DNA of 64,000 nucleotides. It comes from Garcia nutans. Its lineage: Eukaryota > Streptophyta > Magnoliopsida > Malpighiales > Euphorbiaceae. The DNA lies in the NCBI GenBank assembly GCA_947685225.1, contig CANTUV010000037.1, positions 28,973,001 to 29,037,000 on the forward strand. The letters run 5' to 3'. This document shows positions 33,201-43,440 of this stretch, in pieces (position 1 is the stretch's first letter; each line of letters opens with the position of its first letter). The notes beneath the pieces were generated by a model that was not told the origin of the DNA, ran no database searches, and saw only the letters and a program-made list of their open reading frames with translations. The position numbers and the translations under genes were made by a program.

Positions 33201-34247
33201 AAGAATGAAGATGAACCTTGTGTCTACAAGATGGTTAGTGGGAGTGCAGTAGTGTTTTTAGTCTTATATGTGGATGACATATTACTCATTGGGAATGATA
33301 TCCCTACCTTGCAAAAGGTTAAGACTTGGTTAGGGAATTCTTTCTCAATGAAAGACTTAGGTGAGGCTGCCTATATCCTTGGTATAAAGATCTATAGAGA
33401 TAGATCTAGAAGGATAATTGGCCTGAGTCAAAGTACATACATAGATAAAGTGTTGAAGAGGTTCAACATGCAAGATTCCAAAAAGGGATTCTTGCCTATG
33501 TCTCATGGCATTCATCTCAGCAAGAGTCAATGTCCTATGACATCTGATGAGCGAGATCGAATGAATAAGATTCCTTATGCTTCTGCTATAGGATCTAGTA
33601 TGTATGCCATGCTATGTACTAGACCAGATGTCTCATATCCATTAAGCGCAACTAGTAGATTTCAAGCTGATCCTGGTGAAGGTCACTGGACAGCTGTCAA
33701 GAATATTCTTAAGTACCTTCGAAGGACTAAAGATGTATTATTGGTTTATGGAGGTTTGGAAGATGAGCTAGTTGTAAATGGTTACACAGATGCTAGTTTC
33801 CAAACTGACATAGATGATTTTAGATCGCAGTCAGGTTTTACATTCACATTGAATGGTGGAGCTGTTAGTTGGAAGAGCTCAAAACAAAGCACTGTGGCTG
33901 ATTCTACAACAGAGGCTGAGTATATAGCAGCATCAGATGCAGCTAAGGAAGCAGTCTGGTTGAAGAAATTCATCACTGAGCTAGGAGTGGTGCCTAGCAT
34001 TGCAAATCCTGTGGACATTTATTGTGACAACAATGGTGCCATAGCACAGGCAAAAGAGCCTAGATCTCATCAAAGGTCTAAGCATATACTCAGGCATTTT
34101 CACCTCATTCGAGACATTATCGATAGAGGAGATATCAAGATATGCAAAGTTGACACAAATGATAACATAGCAGATCCATTAACAAAGCCTCTCTCACGGG
34201 TCAAGCATGATCAGCACACTAGATCTATGGGTCTTAGAAATTTGTAG
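30279..34247 (+). CDS. Copia gag-pol polyprotein
   Basis: One uninterrupted frame of 1322 residues; the ATG at 30279 (MAANNNSTL) is preferred over upstream non-ATG codons. Domains in order: copia-type gag (about 20-220) and a Lys-rich linker; zinc knuckle CFHCNKPGHWKRNC at 256-269; aspartic protease with DTG at 305-307; GAG-pre-integrase (WHCRLSH); integrase core with D506, D569 and E605 (35 residues between the last two); reverse transcriptase with YVDD (catalytic D999, D1000); and RNase H with Asp 1171 and the TTEAEY and YCDNNGA motifs. All catalytic residues I can identify are intact. It supplies the particle protein and all enzymes for reverse transcription and insertion, so the element is probably autonomous. 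Confidence 0.96.
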   Translation: MAANNNSTLSLRSILEKEKLKECGTNFVDWFRNLRIVLKQEKKSYVLDEAIPDPPPADASNAAKSKHKKHVDDSNDIGCLMLATMCPGLQKDLEHLEAYEMSVHLKQAFQQQARQDRFNTAVALFDCKMSEGESVSAHVLKMKGYLDHLARLGYPLSLELSTDLILHSLPSSFSQFVMNYNMNDMEKSIPELHGMLKTAEGNIKKPTQILNVNINQMKKKAKDTKGKGKAKGAKGSKGQAKPKPVPKAKVPKEGTCFHCNKPGHWKRNCQLYLDELKKLKGSATTSSGIYVIEINLSIPSSWVLDTGCGSHICTNMQGLKRSRMLKKGEVDLRVGNRARVAAIAVGTYELVMPNGFLLILNNCFYVPTMSRNLISVSVLDDEGYSFFIMNKKCSIFYKNDLLYGIANSYNGLYILNLDDSNGNYIYNITSKRTKPNELNPTYLWHCRLSHINEKRISKLHQDGLLDSFDFESFETCESCLLGKMTKDPFTGHSERANDLLGLIHTDVCGPFSISARGGFRYFITFTDDFSRYGYVYLMKHKHESFEMFRTFQNEVQNQLGKTIKLLRSDRGGEYLSQEFDDHLRDCGIVSQLTPPGTPQWNGVSERRNRTLLDMVRSMMSQADLPLSFWGYALETAAFILNRVPSKAVEKTPYEIWTGKTPSLSFLKIWGCEAYVKRPVSDKLAPKSIKCNFVGYPKETKGYYFYTPSENKVFVARNGIFLEREFLSKRTSGSIVELEETQVPQEIIEPSIEPISEPQIVVESEDVTQIPRRSDRTRCHPERYGFLVTDDSEVMLIDEDEPTTYQEAVSGPDSDKWLGAMKSEMQSIFDNQVWSLIDPPEGIKTIGCKWVFKKKTDMDGNVQTYKARLVAKGFKQTHGIDYDETFSPVAMLKSVRILIAIPAYYDYEIWQMDVKTAFLNGNLLEDVYMTQPEGFVNPENSTKVCKLQKSIYGLKQASRSWNLCFDETVKNFCFIKNEDEPCVYKMVSGSAVVFLVLYVDDILLIGNDIPTLQKVKTWLGNSFSMKDLGEAAYILGIKIYRDRSRRIIGLSQSTYIDKVLKRFNMQDSKKGFLPMSHGIHLSKSQCPMTSDERDRMNKIPYASAIGSSMYAMLCTRPDVSYPLSATSRFQADPGEGHWTAVKNILKYLRRTKDVLLVYGGLEDELVVNGYTDASFQTDIDDFRSQSGFTFTLNGGAVSWKSSKQSTVADSTTEAEYIAASDAAKEAVWLKKFITELGVVPSIANPVDIYCDNNGAIAQAKEPRSHQRSKHILRHFHLIRDIIDRGDIKICKVDTNDNIADPLTKPLSRVKHDQHTRSMGLRNL

Positions 34248-34254
34248 GCCTTGT

Positions 34255-34267
34255 GCAAGTGGGAGAT
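34255..34267 (+). promoter_or_regulatory. Polypurine tract of the copia element
   Basis: AAGTGGGAGAT directly before the 3' LTR start TGTTAGTG, a few bases after the polyprotein stop. Confidence 0.85.
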
Positions 34268-35696
34268 TGTTAGTGTATGTGCCCTAGGCCATTTATTTGG
34301 ATCTTTATGTTATACATTCATTATTAATAAATGAGGTTTTATTATCATTATTGTTTGTTTGCATGTTACACAATTTTGATATTTGTCCCTGGTTTATTAT
34401 TGTTATAGAGATAAAAAAAATAATAATAATTCTTAACCAGTATGAACATTGATTTGATAATCATTAGATGGTTATGTGTATAGTGATACAAATCAATTTC
34501 ATAGATACTTGTTAGAGAACAATGTATTGGATAGACCCATCATGAGATTACTACATGGGTTAGTGTCATAAGTAAATCTCATGATAGTTATGTATTAATT
34601 CTTTGACTTGAGATTGTCATAGTTTCCAATATAAGGACTATTATATTTTGACATGATCAAACATTATCCGTAACTGGATAGTAATAAAGGTTATGTTCAT
34701 ATATGATAGAAATTATGTAGAGGATAATGAACAATCAAGATAGAATTTGTCCCTCTCTTTGAGAGAGATATCTTTTGGGCCCCTCGATAAGTGAGACTGT
34801 GAAATGCATGGCCGTGCTCAAATGAATTGATAGTGTGATCAATTTCATTTGTTTTTATCAGTCTACTTGGAGATCGAGTAATCATTAGTTTGGACAATAT
34901 AAGTATGACGTTGACCATGACTTATATTCAAGCTAGATATCGTGTGACAAAGGGATTAATGCATATACTATTATTAGGCAAATTGGACATTCCTTATATT
35001 AATTGGGTAGTTGTAACGCCTTGCTAGAGGCCAATTATGACTTGTTGATTTAATAGAGATTAAATTGACTGCCAATTAATATGGGCCTATCGGGTCACAC
35101 ACAAGAATGCGTTTTGGGCTGGATATAATATTAATAATATTAATATTAGATATTAATATTTATTATTATTATTATTTTCATTTATATATATATATTATTA
35201 GATAATATATTCAAAATCCTAATTAGATTTGGATTCTGAATTTGACTTACCTTATCCAATTATATATATTATTAGATAATGTATTCAGAATCCTAATTAG
35301 ACTTGGATTCTGAATTTGACTTTCCGTATCCAATTTTGAATTGGATTCTGGAGTGATTATATTCACTCCAGACGTTAAGTCTTCTCAGAGGTAACAATAA
35401 AACAAAGAGGAACGAAAAAGGTAACCTTAATACGTTTTTAGAGAAAACGTTTTTCCAGCCTTCGCCGTTGCAGAGAGCTAGCACTCCAAACGGTAGCATT
35501 CGTGTGGATACGCGATAGAGGGTGTTTCGCGATCGAGGCATCTCTTCCAAACTGTGATTTCGAATCATCAACAGGTTAGTTCTTTGAACACTTTTGTCGA
35601 ATTAAACGAACAGCATGGATCCTGGTGGGAAATCAGAGATCAAATATTTTTCCGCTGCGTGTTTTTATTTGCAGTGATCTCTATGATTTCCTAACA
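34268..35696 (+). repeat. 3' LTR of the copia element
   Basis: Nearly identical to 27431-28861 and followed by the second CATTC target copy. Confidence 0.95.
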
Positions 35697-35752
35697 CATT
35701 CAGCAATATAGATATAATGTCGAGCTGGAAGTTATCTTGATAGAGGTGGAAA
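35697..35752 (+). pseudogene. Tat-type gag, part 2 (element 3)
   Basis: A short piece encoding QQYRYNVELEV and IEVE, directly collinear with the element 1 gag. It ends in AAA, the target duplication of the CACTA element, and continues in frame at 39882. Confidence 0.85.
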
Positions 35753-35774
35753 CACTACAAAAAAACACGCTATT

Positions 35775-36090
35775 TGCGACGGACAGAATCCGTCGCAGAT
35801 CCGTCGCAGATCCGTCGCAAATCAAGTCTTGCGACCGATCTGCGACCGATCTGCGACGGATACGATCCGTTAATAAAAAAGGCGGCGCAATTTTCAATTT
35901 GCGACAGGCCGTCGCAGATTTCCGTCGCAGATTTCCGTCGCAGATTTCCGTCGCAGATTCCGTCACAGATTTCCGTCGCAGATTCCGTCGCAGATTTCCG
36001 TCGCAGATTGCCGTCACAGATTTCATCGCAGATTGCCGTCACAGATTCCGTCACAGATTCCGTCGCAGATTCCGTCGCAGATTCGTAGCA
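35775..36090. repeat. Left subterminal repeats of the CACTA element
   Basis: More than 20 copies of CCGTCGCAGAT or its complement. They include a run of about 13 units with a 12-13 base period (35910-36085). Reading frames of 100-120 codons on both strands here (rich in RRR and ATE repeats) are repeat artefacts. Confidence 0.88.
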
Positions 36091-36328
36091 AATCCGTAGT
36101 AATTTAATATTGATTTTTATTGGAACTATTTGTATTATCAATTAATTTTATGAGAACTTTATAAATACATTTGGAACATTTAAACACAATCTAAAAAAAT
36201 ACTAATTACATTGATAAAAATAATTCTTTTATTAATCTTCAATAGAATAAAATATTTTACAATTTAACTATACAAGTGTTAAGAACACTACTATAAATAA
36301 TCTATCTTGAAAATAACAATATAGATCT

Positions 36329-36376
36329 TCAATTATCATTTTCCATTGAATCATGACTTGCATCATCATTATTAAC
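36329..36376 (-). pseudogene. Possible last exon of the chimeric CACTA transcript
   Basis: After TTATTTGCAG at 36377 comes a short acidic frame VNNDDASHDSMENDN followed by TGA. It is in phase with the SF3B2 exon upstream. It does not match SF3B2 beyond that exon and may come from the element itself. In another phase a longer hydrophobic frame also stays open. Confidence 0.35.
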
Positions 36377-36527
36377 CTGCAAATAATATTAAAAAGAGTA
36401 AATGAAAAGAATAATATGATACACGTTTTCTCAACCATTGAGAAAGAAAAAGTGTCCAAGCAATGGTAAGATCTTTTTTTTTATGGAGAAGCACAAACAT
36501 GTAAAAGATTAATCGCATAATAACCAC

Positions 36528-36595
36528 CTGTCTAATTTTCTCAATGCCAGTGGCTGCAATGAAATCAGGAAGCTGAAAAGGTTGCTTCTCAATAC
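36528..36595 (-). pseudogene. Captured SF3B2 (SAP145-like) exon fragment
   Basis: The exon encodes GIEKQPFQLPDFIAATGIEK plus IRQ, which I recognise as a conserved stretch of the plant splicing factor 3B subunit 2 (U2 snRNP) just before its PSP domain. It is bounded by an AG (ACACAAG) and a GTGGTT donor, so the captured exon kept its splice sites. It lies downstream of the methylesterase exons in the same orientation. Only this one exon is present, so it cannot encode the splicing factor. Recognition is from memory; a protein search would settle it. Confidence 0.7.
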
Positions 36596-36941
36596 CTTGT
36601 GTAAAAATTAATTTAGATTTTCATGCAAAGAAAATGGGTATACAGTGAATAAAAAAAAATATATCCGTTTTCAAAAAAGAAAATGGGTATACAGTGAATA
36701 AAAACAATAAAAAAAATAGAATTATTTTCAAAATACTCATTTTTTTTCAAAAATATCCGTTTTCATTTTGAATTTCAAAAATACCTAATCTCCGAATTAT
36801 ATATACATTCAATATATTTCTACTATACTAAAAATATATTCTACTTTTGGTAATATACAAAAACAATGGGATATTTTTTATTTGAAAAAAAATGACATGT
36901 AATATAATTTTTCCAGTAAAAAAAATAAAATAGTAGCGAAC

Positions 36942-38806
36942 CTGTTGTGATAATAAATGAAGAGCACTCTGCCCATTAGAGACCATAGTTGCAGAAATAA
37001 AAACAGATTTAGCAATTTTGGATGGAAACAACTCCATCACATGTGATATACAAGCACCACCAATATCATGTCCCACCAACATTACCTACATTAATTATTA
37101 ATTAAATTAATTTCAACACAGTAAATTATATATTAAACTCAACATTATATATATATTAATTAATGAAATTAATCAATAATTAAAAAAAAAGAAAATAAAT
37201 TATTAAAAACCTTATTGTCTTCTTCGATGAGGTTTTGAAAAAGATCAGTTAGAGGCTTAGTGTATTGGGATAGAGAAGTAATGGAGTTAGGATCAGAAGA
37301 ATGAGTGCCAGATGCCGTTAGATCAATTGCATCAACTTTTAGCCCAGTTTCTTGTAGAAGTGTCATTATTTTATACCAACACCATGCACCAAAACCACCT
37401 CCATGAACTAGTATTATATGCTTTGTTTCAGCTTCTTCAATCCTTATATCCTTTTAAAAAAAATAATAGAATTAGCTGGTAAGTTTAAACAGTGTGAAGC
37501 TATTGAAAAAAAAAATTATTATATTTATAACTTTTTGAATATTATATTATGAGTGAAGGAGAATCGAACTTGAATATGTCTAAGAAGGTTGCCGTGCTTA
37601 TTATATTTATATTTAAGATTATATATTAAAAAAAATTGATATTTATATCTACGCGTTGAAACATAATTTTAATTTTTAATATTTTTAATTTTCAGATTAT
37701 CTTTTGTTTATATAATTTAATAAAATGAATTGATTAAATAAACAACTAGACTTAACAATACATTATATTATAATAAAAATTAAAAATAATTTAAATTATC
37801 TGAAAATAAAAAATAAGAAAAGAATTTAAATTATCAATATATAAAAAATACTTCTATTTTCAATCATAAAATGTATTACATATAATCATCAGATTTTGAC
37901 TGAATCAACTTCTCATATATTCAAAAAATGCTTAAAAAAGAAAAATATACAAAAATAAATAGCGAGAAAGGTCTATATACATTATTTTTCAAAATAAAAA
38001 AAATTATTAGGTGGGTCAAATTAATTATTTCTTTCTCTCTCATATGCACTGTAGATCCAATAGAGGAGAGAAACAATATTTCAATTTGCAAACCATACCA
38101 CAATTAGAATTTCACAAAAATTAATAATTTTTTTTTAAATTCATATTTTTATATTTAATATGATTACAATTATTTATTTTACTTATATAAATTCAACTTT
38201 TACCAAATTTAGTGAAATATAAATTAAATTCTATAAATTTTGTAAAAAAAAATGAATCTAATTCATTTATATCAAAGAAAGAACAAAGAAAAGTTTTCAA
38301 TTGAGTGATTTGTAGTAACGAATAAAAATTTTGATTGAAGTGATACCAAAATCGAGTTCCAAGATTGCAATTCAAACTATCAATATAAGAGACTAAAAGT
38401 TTAAGAGAAGAAATGAAAATAATTAGCAAACCTGGTTAAGAATCTGGGTTGGTTTGAACAAAGGATCAGCAAGAGAGCGTTGTCTAGAGCTAGAACTTTT
38501 TGAAAAACCTTGTTTCTTGGATCCTTGAGAGTGGTATGTTGCATTTACAGAGGTGGATCTTGGAAATGGAAGACTTCCATTTTTCTGGTGTTGGCGAAAG
38601 AGCATAGCAGCTGCAACAGCTTGTTCTGCTAAATCTTTATCATCCATTAATAGCTGTGTCTTATTATTATTATTACCACTCTGTTTCTTGGAAGAAGGAG
38701 GAGGAGGAGGTAACGATAATCCATCTTTTCCATTTGAATTGGAGACTTTCTTTATCTTTTCTTCTTCAACAGCTGATGGGCTTACACAAGGTATTGCATT
38801 TCCCAT
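36942..38806 (-). pseudogene. Captured MES11-like methylesterase gene fragment, three exons
   Basis: Exon 1 (38806-38432, 125 codons) starts MGNAIPCVSPSAVEEEK, with a plastid-targeting-like N terminus, a Pro run and RQRSLADPL. Exon 2 (37450-37211, 80 codons) has the oxyanion-loop motif HGGGFGAWCWYK and TKPLTDLF. Exon 3 (37085-36942, 48 codons) has LVGHDIGGACISHVMELFPS. All junctions are phase 0 with GT/AG sites, and there are no internal stops. This matches the chloroplast MES11 subgroup of the MES alpha/beta hydrolase family, which hydrolyses methyl esters of hormones. The nucleophile position holds Asp (GHD), as I recall for this subgroup. The last third, with the catalytic Asp and His, is missing, so no active enzyme is expected. 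Confidence 0.85.
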
Positions 38807-38975
38807 TTTCTTTGCATGAAAATCTAAATTATATCCATAAAACAGAGTGAGAGGATTAATTTTTTATGGATATACAGTGAGAGGTGTCGGCGTTCGGTGA
38901 AACTTTGGGTCTGAGACTGCGTGTCTTTTGTCCAGAAAGAAATTCAAATTTATTTTGATAAAATAAAAAAAAAAC

Positions 38976-39881
38976 CACTACAAAAATATTCGGCATTTGC
39001 GACGGAAATCTGCGACGGACATGTTTTCGTCGCAAATTTGCTACGGATCTGCGACGGATTTGCAACGTAAAATTTTTCGCAAAATTCTCGGCGGGAGTAA
39101 TCCTGCCAACTTTAGCGACGATTATTTGCGACGGACTGATTTTCGTCGCAGATCTGCGACGGATTTGCAACGGATTTGCGACCAATTTCTCAAAATTCCT
39201 CTGAATCGTCCTTCCGTCGCAGATCCGTCGCAGATCCGTAGCAAATTTGCGACGGAAATATGTCCGTCGCAGATTTCCGTCACAAAATTCCGAATATTTT
39301 TATAGTGAAATTTGCGACGGCAATAGACGGTAGCAGATCTCCGTTGCAAATTGGTTTTTTTTAGTGTTTTCTCTTTCGCGCCAAGTTTCCGCGCCAACTT
39401 TTGCGACGATTATTTGCAACGGAATGATTTTCGTCGCAGATCTGCGACGGATTTGCAACGGATTTGCGACCAATTTCTCAAAATTCCTCTGACTCGTCCT
39501 TCCGTCGCAGATCCGTCACAGATCCGTAGCAAATTTGCGACGAAAATATGTCCGTCGCAGATTTCCGTCGCAAAATTTCGAATATTTTTATAGTGAAATT
39601 TGCGACGGCAATAGACGGTAGCAGATCTCCGTTGCAAATTGGTTTTTTTAGTGTTTTCTCTTCGCGCCAAGTTTCCGCGCCAACTTTTGCGACGATTATT
39701 TGCGACGGAATGATTTTCGTCGCAGATCTGCGACGGATTTGCAACGGATTTGCGACCAATTTCTCAAAATTCCTCTGACTTTGTCCTTCCGTCGCAAATC
39801 CGTCGCAGATTCGTAGCAAATTTGCGACGGAAACATGTCCGTCGCAGATTTCCGTCGCAAATGCCGAATATTTTTGTAGTG
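38976..39881. repeat. Right subterminal region of the CACTA element, triplicated
   Basis: It contains about three tandem copies of a ~287-base unit; for example, TCGCGCCAAGTTTCC occurs near 39375 and 39661. Each copy ends in GAATATTTTTRTAGTGAAA. In addition CACTACAAAAATATTCGGC at 38976 is an inverted copy of the element's right end, nearly identical for some 75 bases. The 906 bp block is thus itself bounded by perfect CACTA-type inverted ends, but its outer flanks (AAC and AAA) do not match. Confidence 0.8.
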
Positions 39882-40626
39882 AAACCAATAGGCAAAAACC
39901 AAATGAGAATTTTGTGGACTATGTGAAGAGATGGAAGAACAAGGTGGCTTTGCTCAAAAGAAGAGGCCCGATGAATCAGATCAGATCATAATGATAGTTA
40001 GAGGTGTCCTGCCTAACCTTTGTGAGAGGTTGTCTCACACCCTTATAAGGGATTTCAAAGATCTTCTCCAAGCTAGTCTGCAAATTGAAGAATGGGAAAG
40101 AGAGAAGAATCATTTTTCTACAAAATGGAATTATCAGCCTAGTAATCAAAATACACAAAAAGTAGCTGATGTTAATGCCACTGTTCAAGGAGGAATGAGG
40201 CAGTTTTTGAAATTGGCGAAGCCCCTATCTTAGATTCTCAATAAGCTACAAAAGAAGTGATTGTTACAACCCTTGGCTCCTTGACCTTTGCCAAATCCTT
40301 TACCCCCAAAATTTGATACTAAGGCTTTTTATCAATTTCATCAAACTCAAGGACATGAGAGATGTACCTGATTGAAGCATGAGATCCAGAATTTAATAGA
40401 TAATGGAAAGCTACCTGAGCCTGATAAGCGCAACACTAAGAATAATCCTCTGCCTAAATTTGGAAGGGTGCCACCGCTTACAACCTTCATGAAGAGTTTT
40501 ATCTTGTCATCCTATGATGATATGGATAGAGAAGCTACTAAAGATTATGTGCTTGGACTAACTGTGGATGGTGAAGCAATGATCCTTGATGTTGAAAAAA
40601 TCATTGCCCTTAATATGTCTAAATAA
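39882..40626 (+). pseudogene. Tat-type gag, part 3 (element 3)
   Basis: It continues with TNRQKPNENFVDYVKRW and, after a small indel shifting frame at about 39960, RPDESDQIIMIVRGVLPNL and LIRDFKDLLQ. Stops occur at about 40230 and 40258. The tail LRHEIQNLIDNGKL region is followed by RVPPLTTFMKSFILSS and a C terminus ending NMSK-stop, which resembles element 4 rather than element 1. The Cys/His cluster is degraded. No protease follows. Confidence 0.8.
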
Positions 40627-42944
40627 ATGAAATTTTTTTTACTCCAACTCAACGATTCTCCCTTAGCTTGAAGTGTTGATTTTTTATTTTATTTTGCTTT
40701 CTTTACTACTTATTTGGAACAATTATGTTTTTCAAATTATGTTTGTTTAAATAAATTATTTTCACTAAATTTTTCATGGTCTTTGTTCATTTTGGTGCTC
40801 AACTAATGAGGAATCTAGCTTGATAATTCATAAATTAATATATTTATGCATCATGACTTAAATGACTTTACTAGGTGAGGAAATTGCTTTACAACATTGA
40901 GTTGTGTATGCTTACTTAGAGAGAGCTCCTGCATAATGACCTTTGTCTAGGTCCTAGTCAGTCTTAGAACATGCTTTGACAAACTTTCAAGGCGAAATTG
41001 AACTCTGCTTATTTAAGGGAGAGATTATCTAGGCATTGTTTGACAAGCCAACAACTAGTATCCATCCTATTAAATATTAGTCCCTAGTTGTCCCTTTGAG
41101 CCTTCATAGAATTTTAGCTTTCTTTTCATTGGCTTACAAACCCCAACAACCTACCCTGAGTTTTTGTGATACTTTTGACAAGTCTTATGATCACTAAGAT
41201 GAAGAGGCAATAAGATCAAAGAAAGGAATGGAGATAGTTGAAGTTCTCAAGACCATGAGGATAGGTGATATTCTCAACACCATAAGGGTAGTTGAAGTTC
41301 ACCTAATATCTCCAATCTATCAAGATAACATCAGAATAACAAATGATTTATCCCTGTTAAAAAAGATTTATGTCACTCTACTCATCCATTATTAGAAATA
41401 CAAGTTGGTACAAATAAGACAACTCTGTTAGAGCTAGAACCCAAAAAAAAAAGAAAAGAAAAAAGACAAAAAGAAAAAAAAAGAGAAAAACAAGAGAAAA
41501 AAAATAAAATCCAACCAAAGTAGCAAAATGCTTCCATTTGATTTATAAGGACAGTTTGACTTGAATTTGTCTAACCCAACCAAAGATTCAATCAAAATTA
41601 GAGAGATAGAAGAAAGGTAGTCCAGTTCTTGAAAGTCCTATACTTGACAGTCCTATAGGAAAGAAGGACAAAATGACAAAATTCTCAAAGAAATGGAAGA
41701 GTAAAAAAAAAAGAGAAAGAAAAGGGAAAAGAAGAAGTGAAATGAATTTGGGTAACAAACTTTTTGTAAAGGCAAAGACTATCCCAATCAAGATCTAGAT
41801 TAATGCCAAGAAGATGGGAGGACACTCAAAGCTCTATCTTTTCATGCTCCCAACTGTCTAAAGTTCTAATAAGAAATTTGTAGTGTGAGGATTTGCCCAT
41901 AGTGTTACTACGGCTCCAATCTCAAAATGGCTTTCATTTAACCATGTCCCTTATAGACACCATTTCAAGCCTATCAAAGACCTGCTGATCTCTCTTGGTA
42001 AGTAGAGTCTATTAGTGCAGATAGTTTGAATAAGCATGCATATGAGATAGATAATATTTAAACTCAATGAGACCTTTGGCCAATTAATGTCTATGTGCCT
42101 ATATGAAGTGCAATAATTCTTGATTAAATAGAAATGATTCCCGATTTTAGTACAGTAACTAGGATTGTCATGTTATAGATATGTTAATTTTGAAAAATCA
42201 AGTCCTAAGGTACATTGACATTGATTTGGCAAAGCCAACATTTGATTTAAAACAAAATTCAAAAATAAAAAATATTTTTATCATACAAAGCCTTCAAGTT
42301 AAGAGAAGTTTCTTGAACAGTCGAACCTCGAAGGACACGTTGGGCAATTGGCAAGGTCATAAAGAAGCTACCAACTGACATGCCGAAATATAGTTTGAAA
42401 TGGATGTGTCCCTGACTCTGCTACTTGGGTCTCACCACTCATATCCTCGACATCTTGAAAATAAAATCCATAAATGTAGAGCCTTCTGTCATTCCAATGA
42501 AAGATCAGAACAAGCATCTAGAAGGAGTCAATGAGAATACTTCAGTTGATCATCTTAGTCTGTGAGTCGATAGAACCATTGTAAGTGTTATTCATGCATA
42601 TCATGCATACATGAGCTTATCGCATTTCTTTTTTTTTTGTGTTGTATTGTCTATTATTTGTCAAAGTGAACAGCAAACTTCCTGTGAAGCAAAGAATCAA
42701 AAGAAGATATTGAATCAGGGGGCATGGAAGACCCATTGCTTGAGGAAGCTCTAGTCCTTTTGCAAAAGAAAGAAGAGATGCATGTTTATGAAAGGAACCA
42801 GACAAAATACAAACATCAATCAGAACCTGCATGAGAAAAACTATTGGTTTGAGCCTACACAGGGGGCAAAGTTTCTCCATTTTAATTTTTGAGTTTATGT
42901 GTATACAGAATATTTTCAAACTCACTTTCAAATATTTTGGTCTA
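40627..42944 (+). other. 3' UTR of element 3, no gene seen
   Basis: Collinear with 10136-12577 on the opposite strand. A purine-rich run (41440-41520), the short GGGTAGTTGAAGTTC repeat (41230-41300) and the segment with TCGAACCTCGAAGGACACG near 42325 are visible. No conserved frame. Confidence 0.7.
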
Positions 42945-43440
42945 GAATTAGGATTGAGCATCCAAATCTAGATTAGGATCGAGCATCCAAATCTAGTTTA
43001 GGATCGAGTATCCAAATCCAATTTAGGATTGAGCATCCAAATCCAGTTTAGGATCGAGCATCCAAATCTAGTTTAGTATCGAGTATCCAAATCCAATTTA
43101 GGATCGAGCATCAAAATCTAGTTTAGGATCAAGTATCCAAATCCAATTTAGGATTGAGCATCCAAATCGAGTTTCATGTTGAGCACCCAAAATTTAGCTT
43201 GAGCCCAGAACCCAAATTACCCTTAAGTCCAGAACTTAGCTTGGGTCCAGAACCCAAATTACCCTTAAGTCTAGAACTTAGCTCAGGTCCAGGACCCAAA
43301 TCTCCCTTAAGTCTAGAACTTAGCTCGGGTCCAGAACCCAAATTATCCTTAAGTCCAAAACATAGCTCGGGTCCAACACCCAAAGTACCCTTAAGTTCAA
43401 AACTTAGCTCGGGTCCAGAACCCAAATCATTTTTGAGATT
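42945..43440. repeat. 3' UTR minisatellites of element 3
   Basis: The first half (to about 43170) repeats GGATCGAGCATCCAAATC, with a GGAT-cgagt-ATCC hairpin, as in element 4 on the opposite strand. The second half repeats CTTAAGTCCAGAACTTAGC alternating with GGGTCCAGAACCC, as in element 2. Two of the neighbouring array types are therefore joined in one 3' UTR. The array breaks off at about 43440. Confidence 0.8.

Larger units (their letters stand above)
27431..35696 (+). mobile_element. Intact Ty1/copia retrotransposon
   Basis: 8266 bp with LTRs of 1431 bp (27431-28861) and 1429 bp (34268-35696). By eye they differ at six bases and one 2 bp indel. Target duplication CATTC (27426-27430 and 35697-35701) is exact. 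A tRNA-iMet type primer binding site, a single 1322-codon gag-pol frame and a polypurine tract are all present. It inserted in the gag gene of element 3. The near-identity of the LTRs means it is by far the youngest element in the window, probably well under a million years old at usual plant rates. The copia lineage is not certain; LTR length and size fit the Angela/Tork group. Confidence 0.95.
35753..39881. mobile_element. Non-autonomous CACTA transposon carrying host-gene fragments
   Basis: 4129 bp. The ends are CACTACAAAAAAA and TTTTTGTAGTG, the hallmark of CACTA (En/Spm) elements, with an exact 3 bp target duplication AAA (35750-35752, 39882-39884). Removing it and one AAA restores the gag frame. 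Both subterminal regions are packed with TGCGACGG-type repeats in both orientations, the expected transposase-binding arrays. No transposase is visible. The interior carries, on the - strand, exons of a methylesterase gene and one exon of splicing factor SF3B2, so it is a gene-capturing (Pack-type) derivative. Confidence 0.93.
25910..43440 (+). mobile_element. Element 3: gag-only Tat-type element with two nested insertions
   Basis: Leader (25910-26793), gag in three pieces, 3' UTR (40627-42944) and minisatellite (42945-43440) are all collinear with element 1. The gag is split by a copia element at 27431-35696 and a CACTA element at 35753-39881; both have exact target duplications. The primer binding site is deleted, and the 3' end breaks off before the polypurine tract into a chromodomain-type fragment. 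Without nested insertions this copy is about 5 kb plus LTR. Confidence 0.85.

Noticed and set aside
35700..36141. Arg-rich and ATE-rich frames of 100-124 codons in the CACTA subterminal regions (also 38856-39902)
   Set aside because: They are produced by the TGCGACGG repeats and have no start context, domain or conservation.
38553..38819. 88-codon + strand frame opposite methylesterase exon 1
   Set aside because: It is the antisense shadow of the real exon, which has matching splice sites and family motifs.
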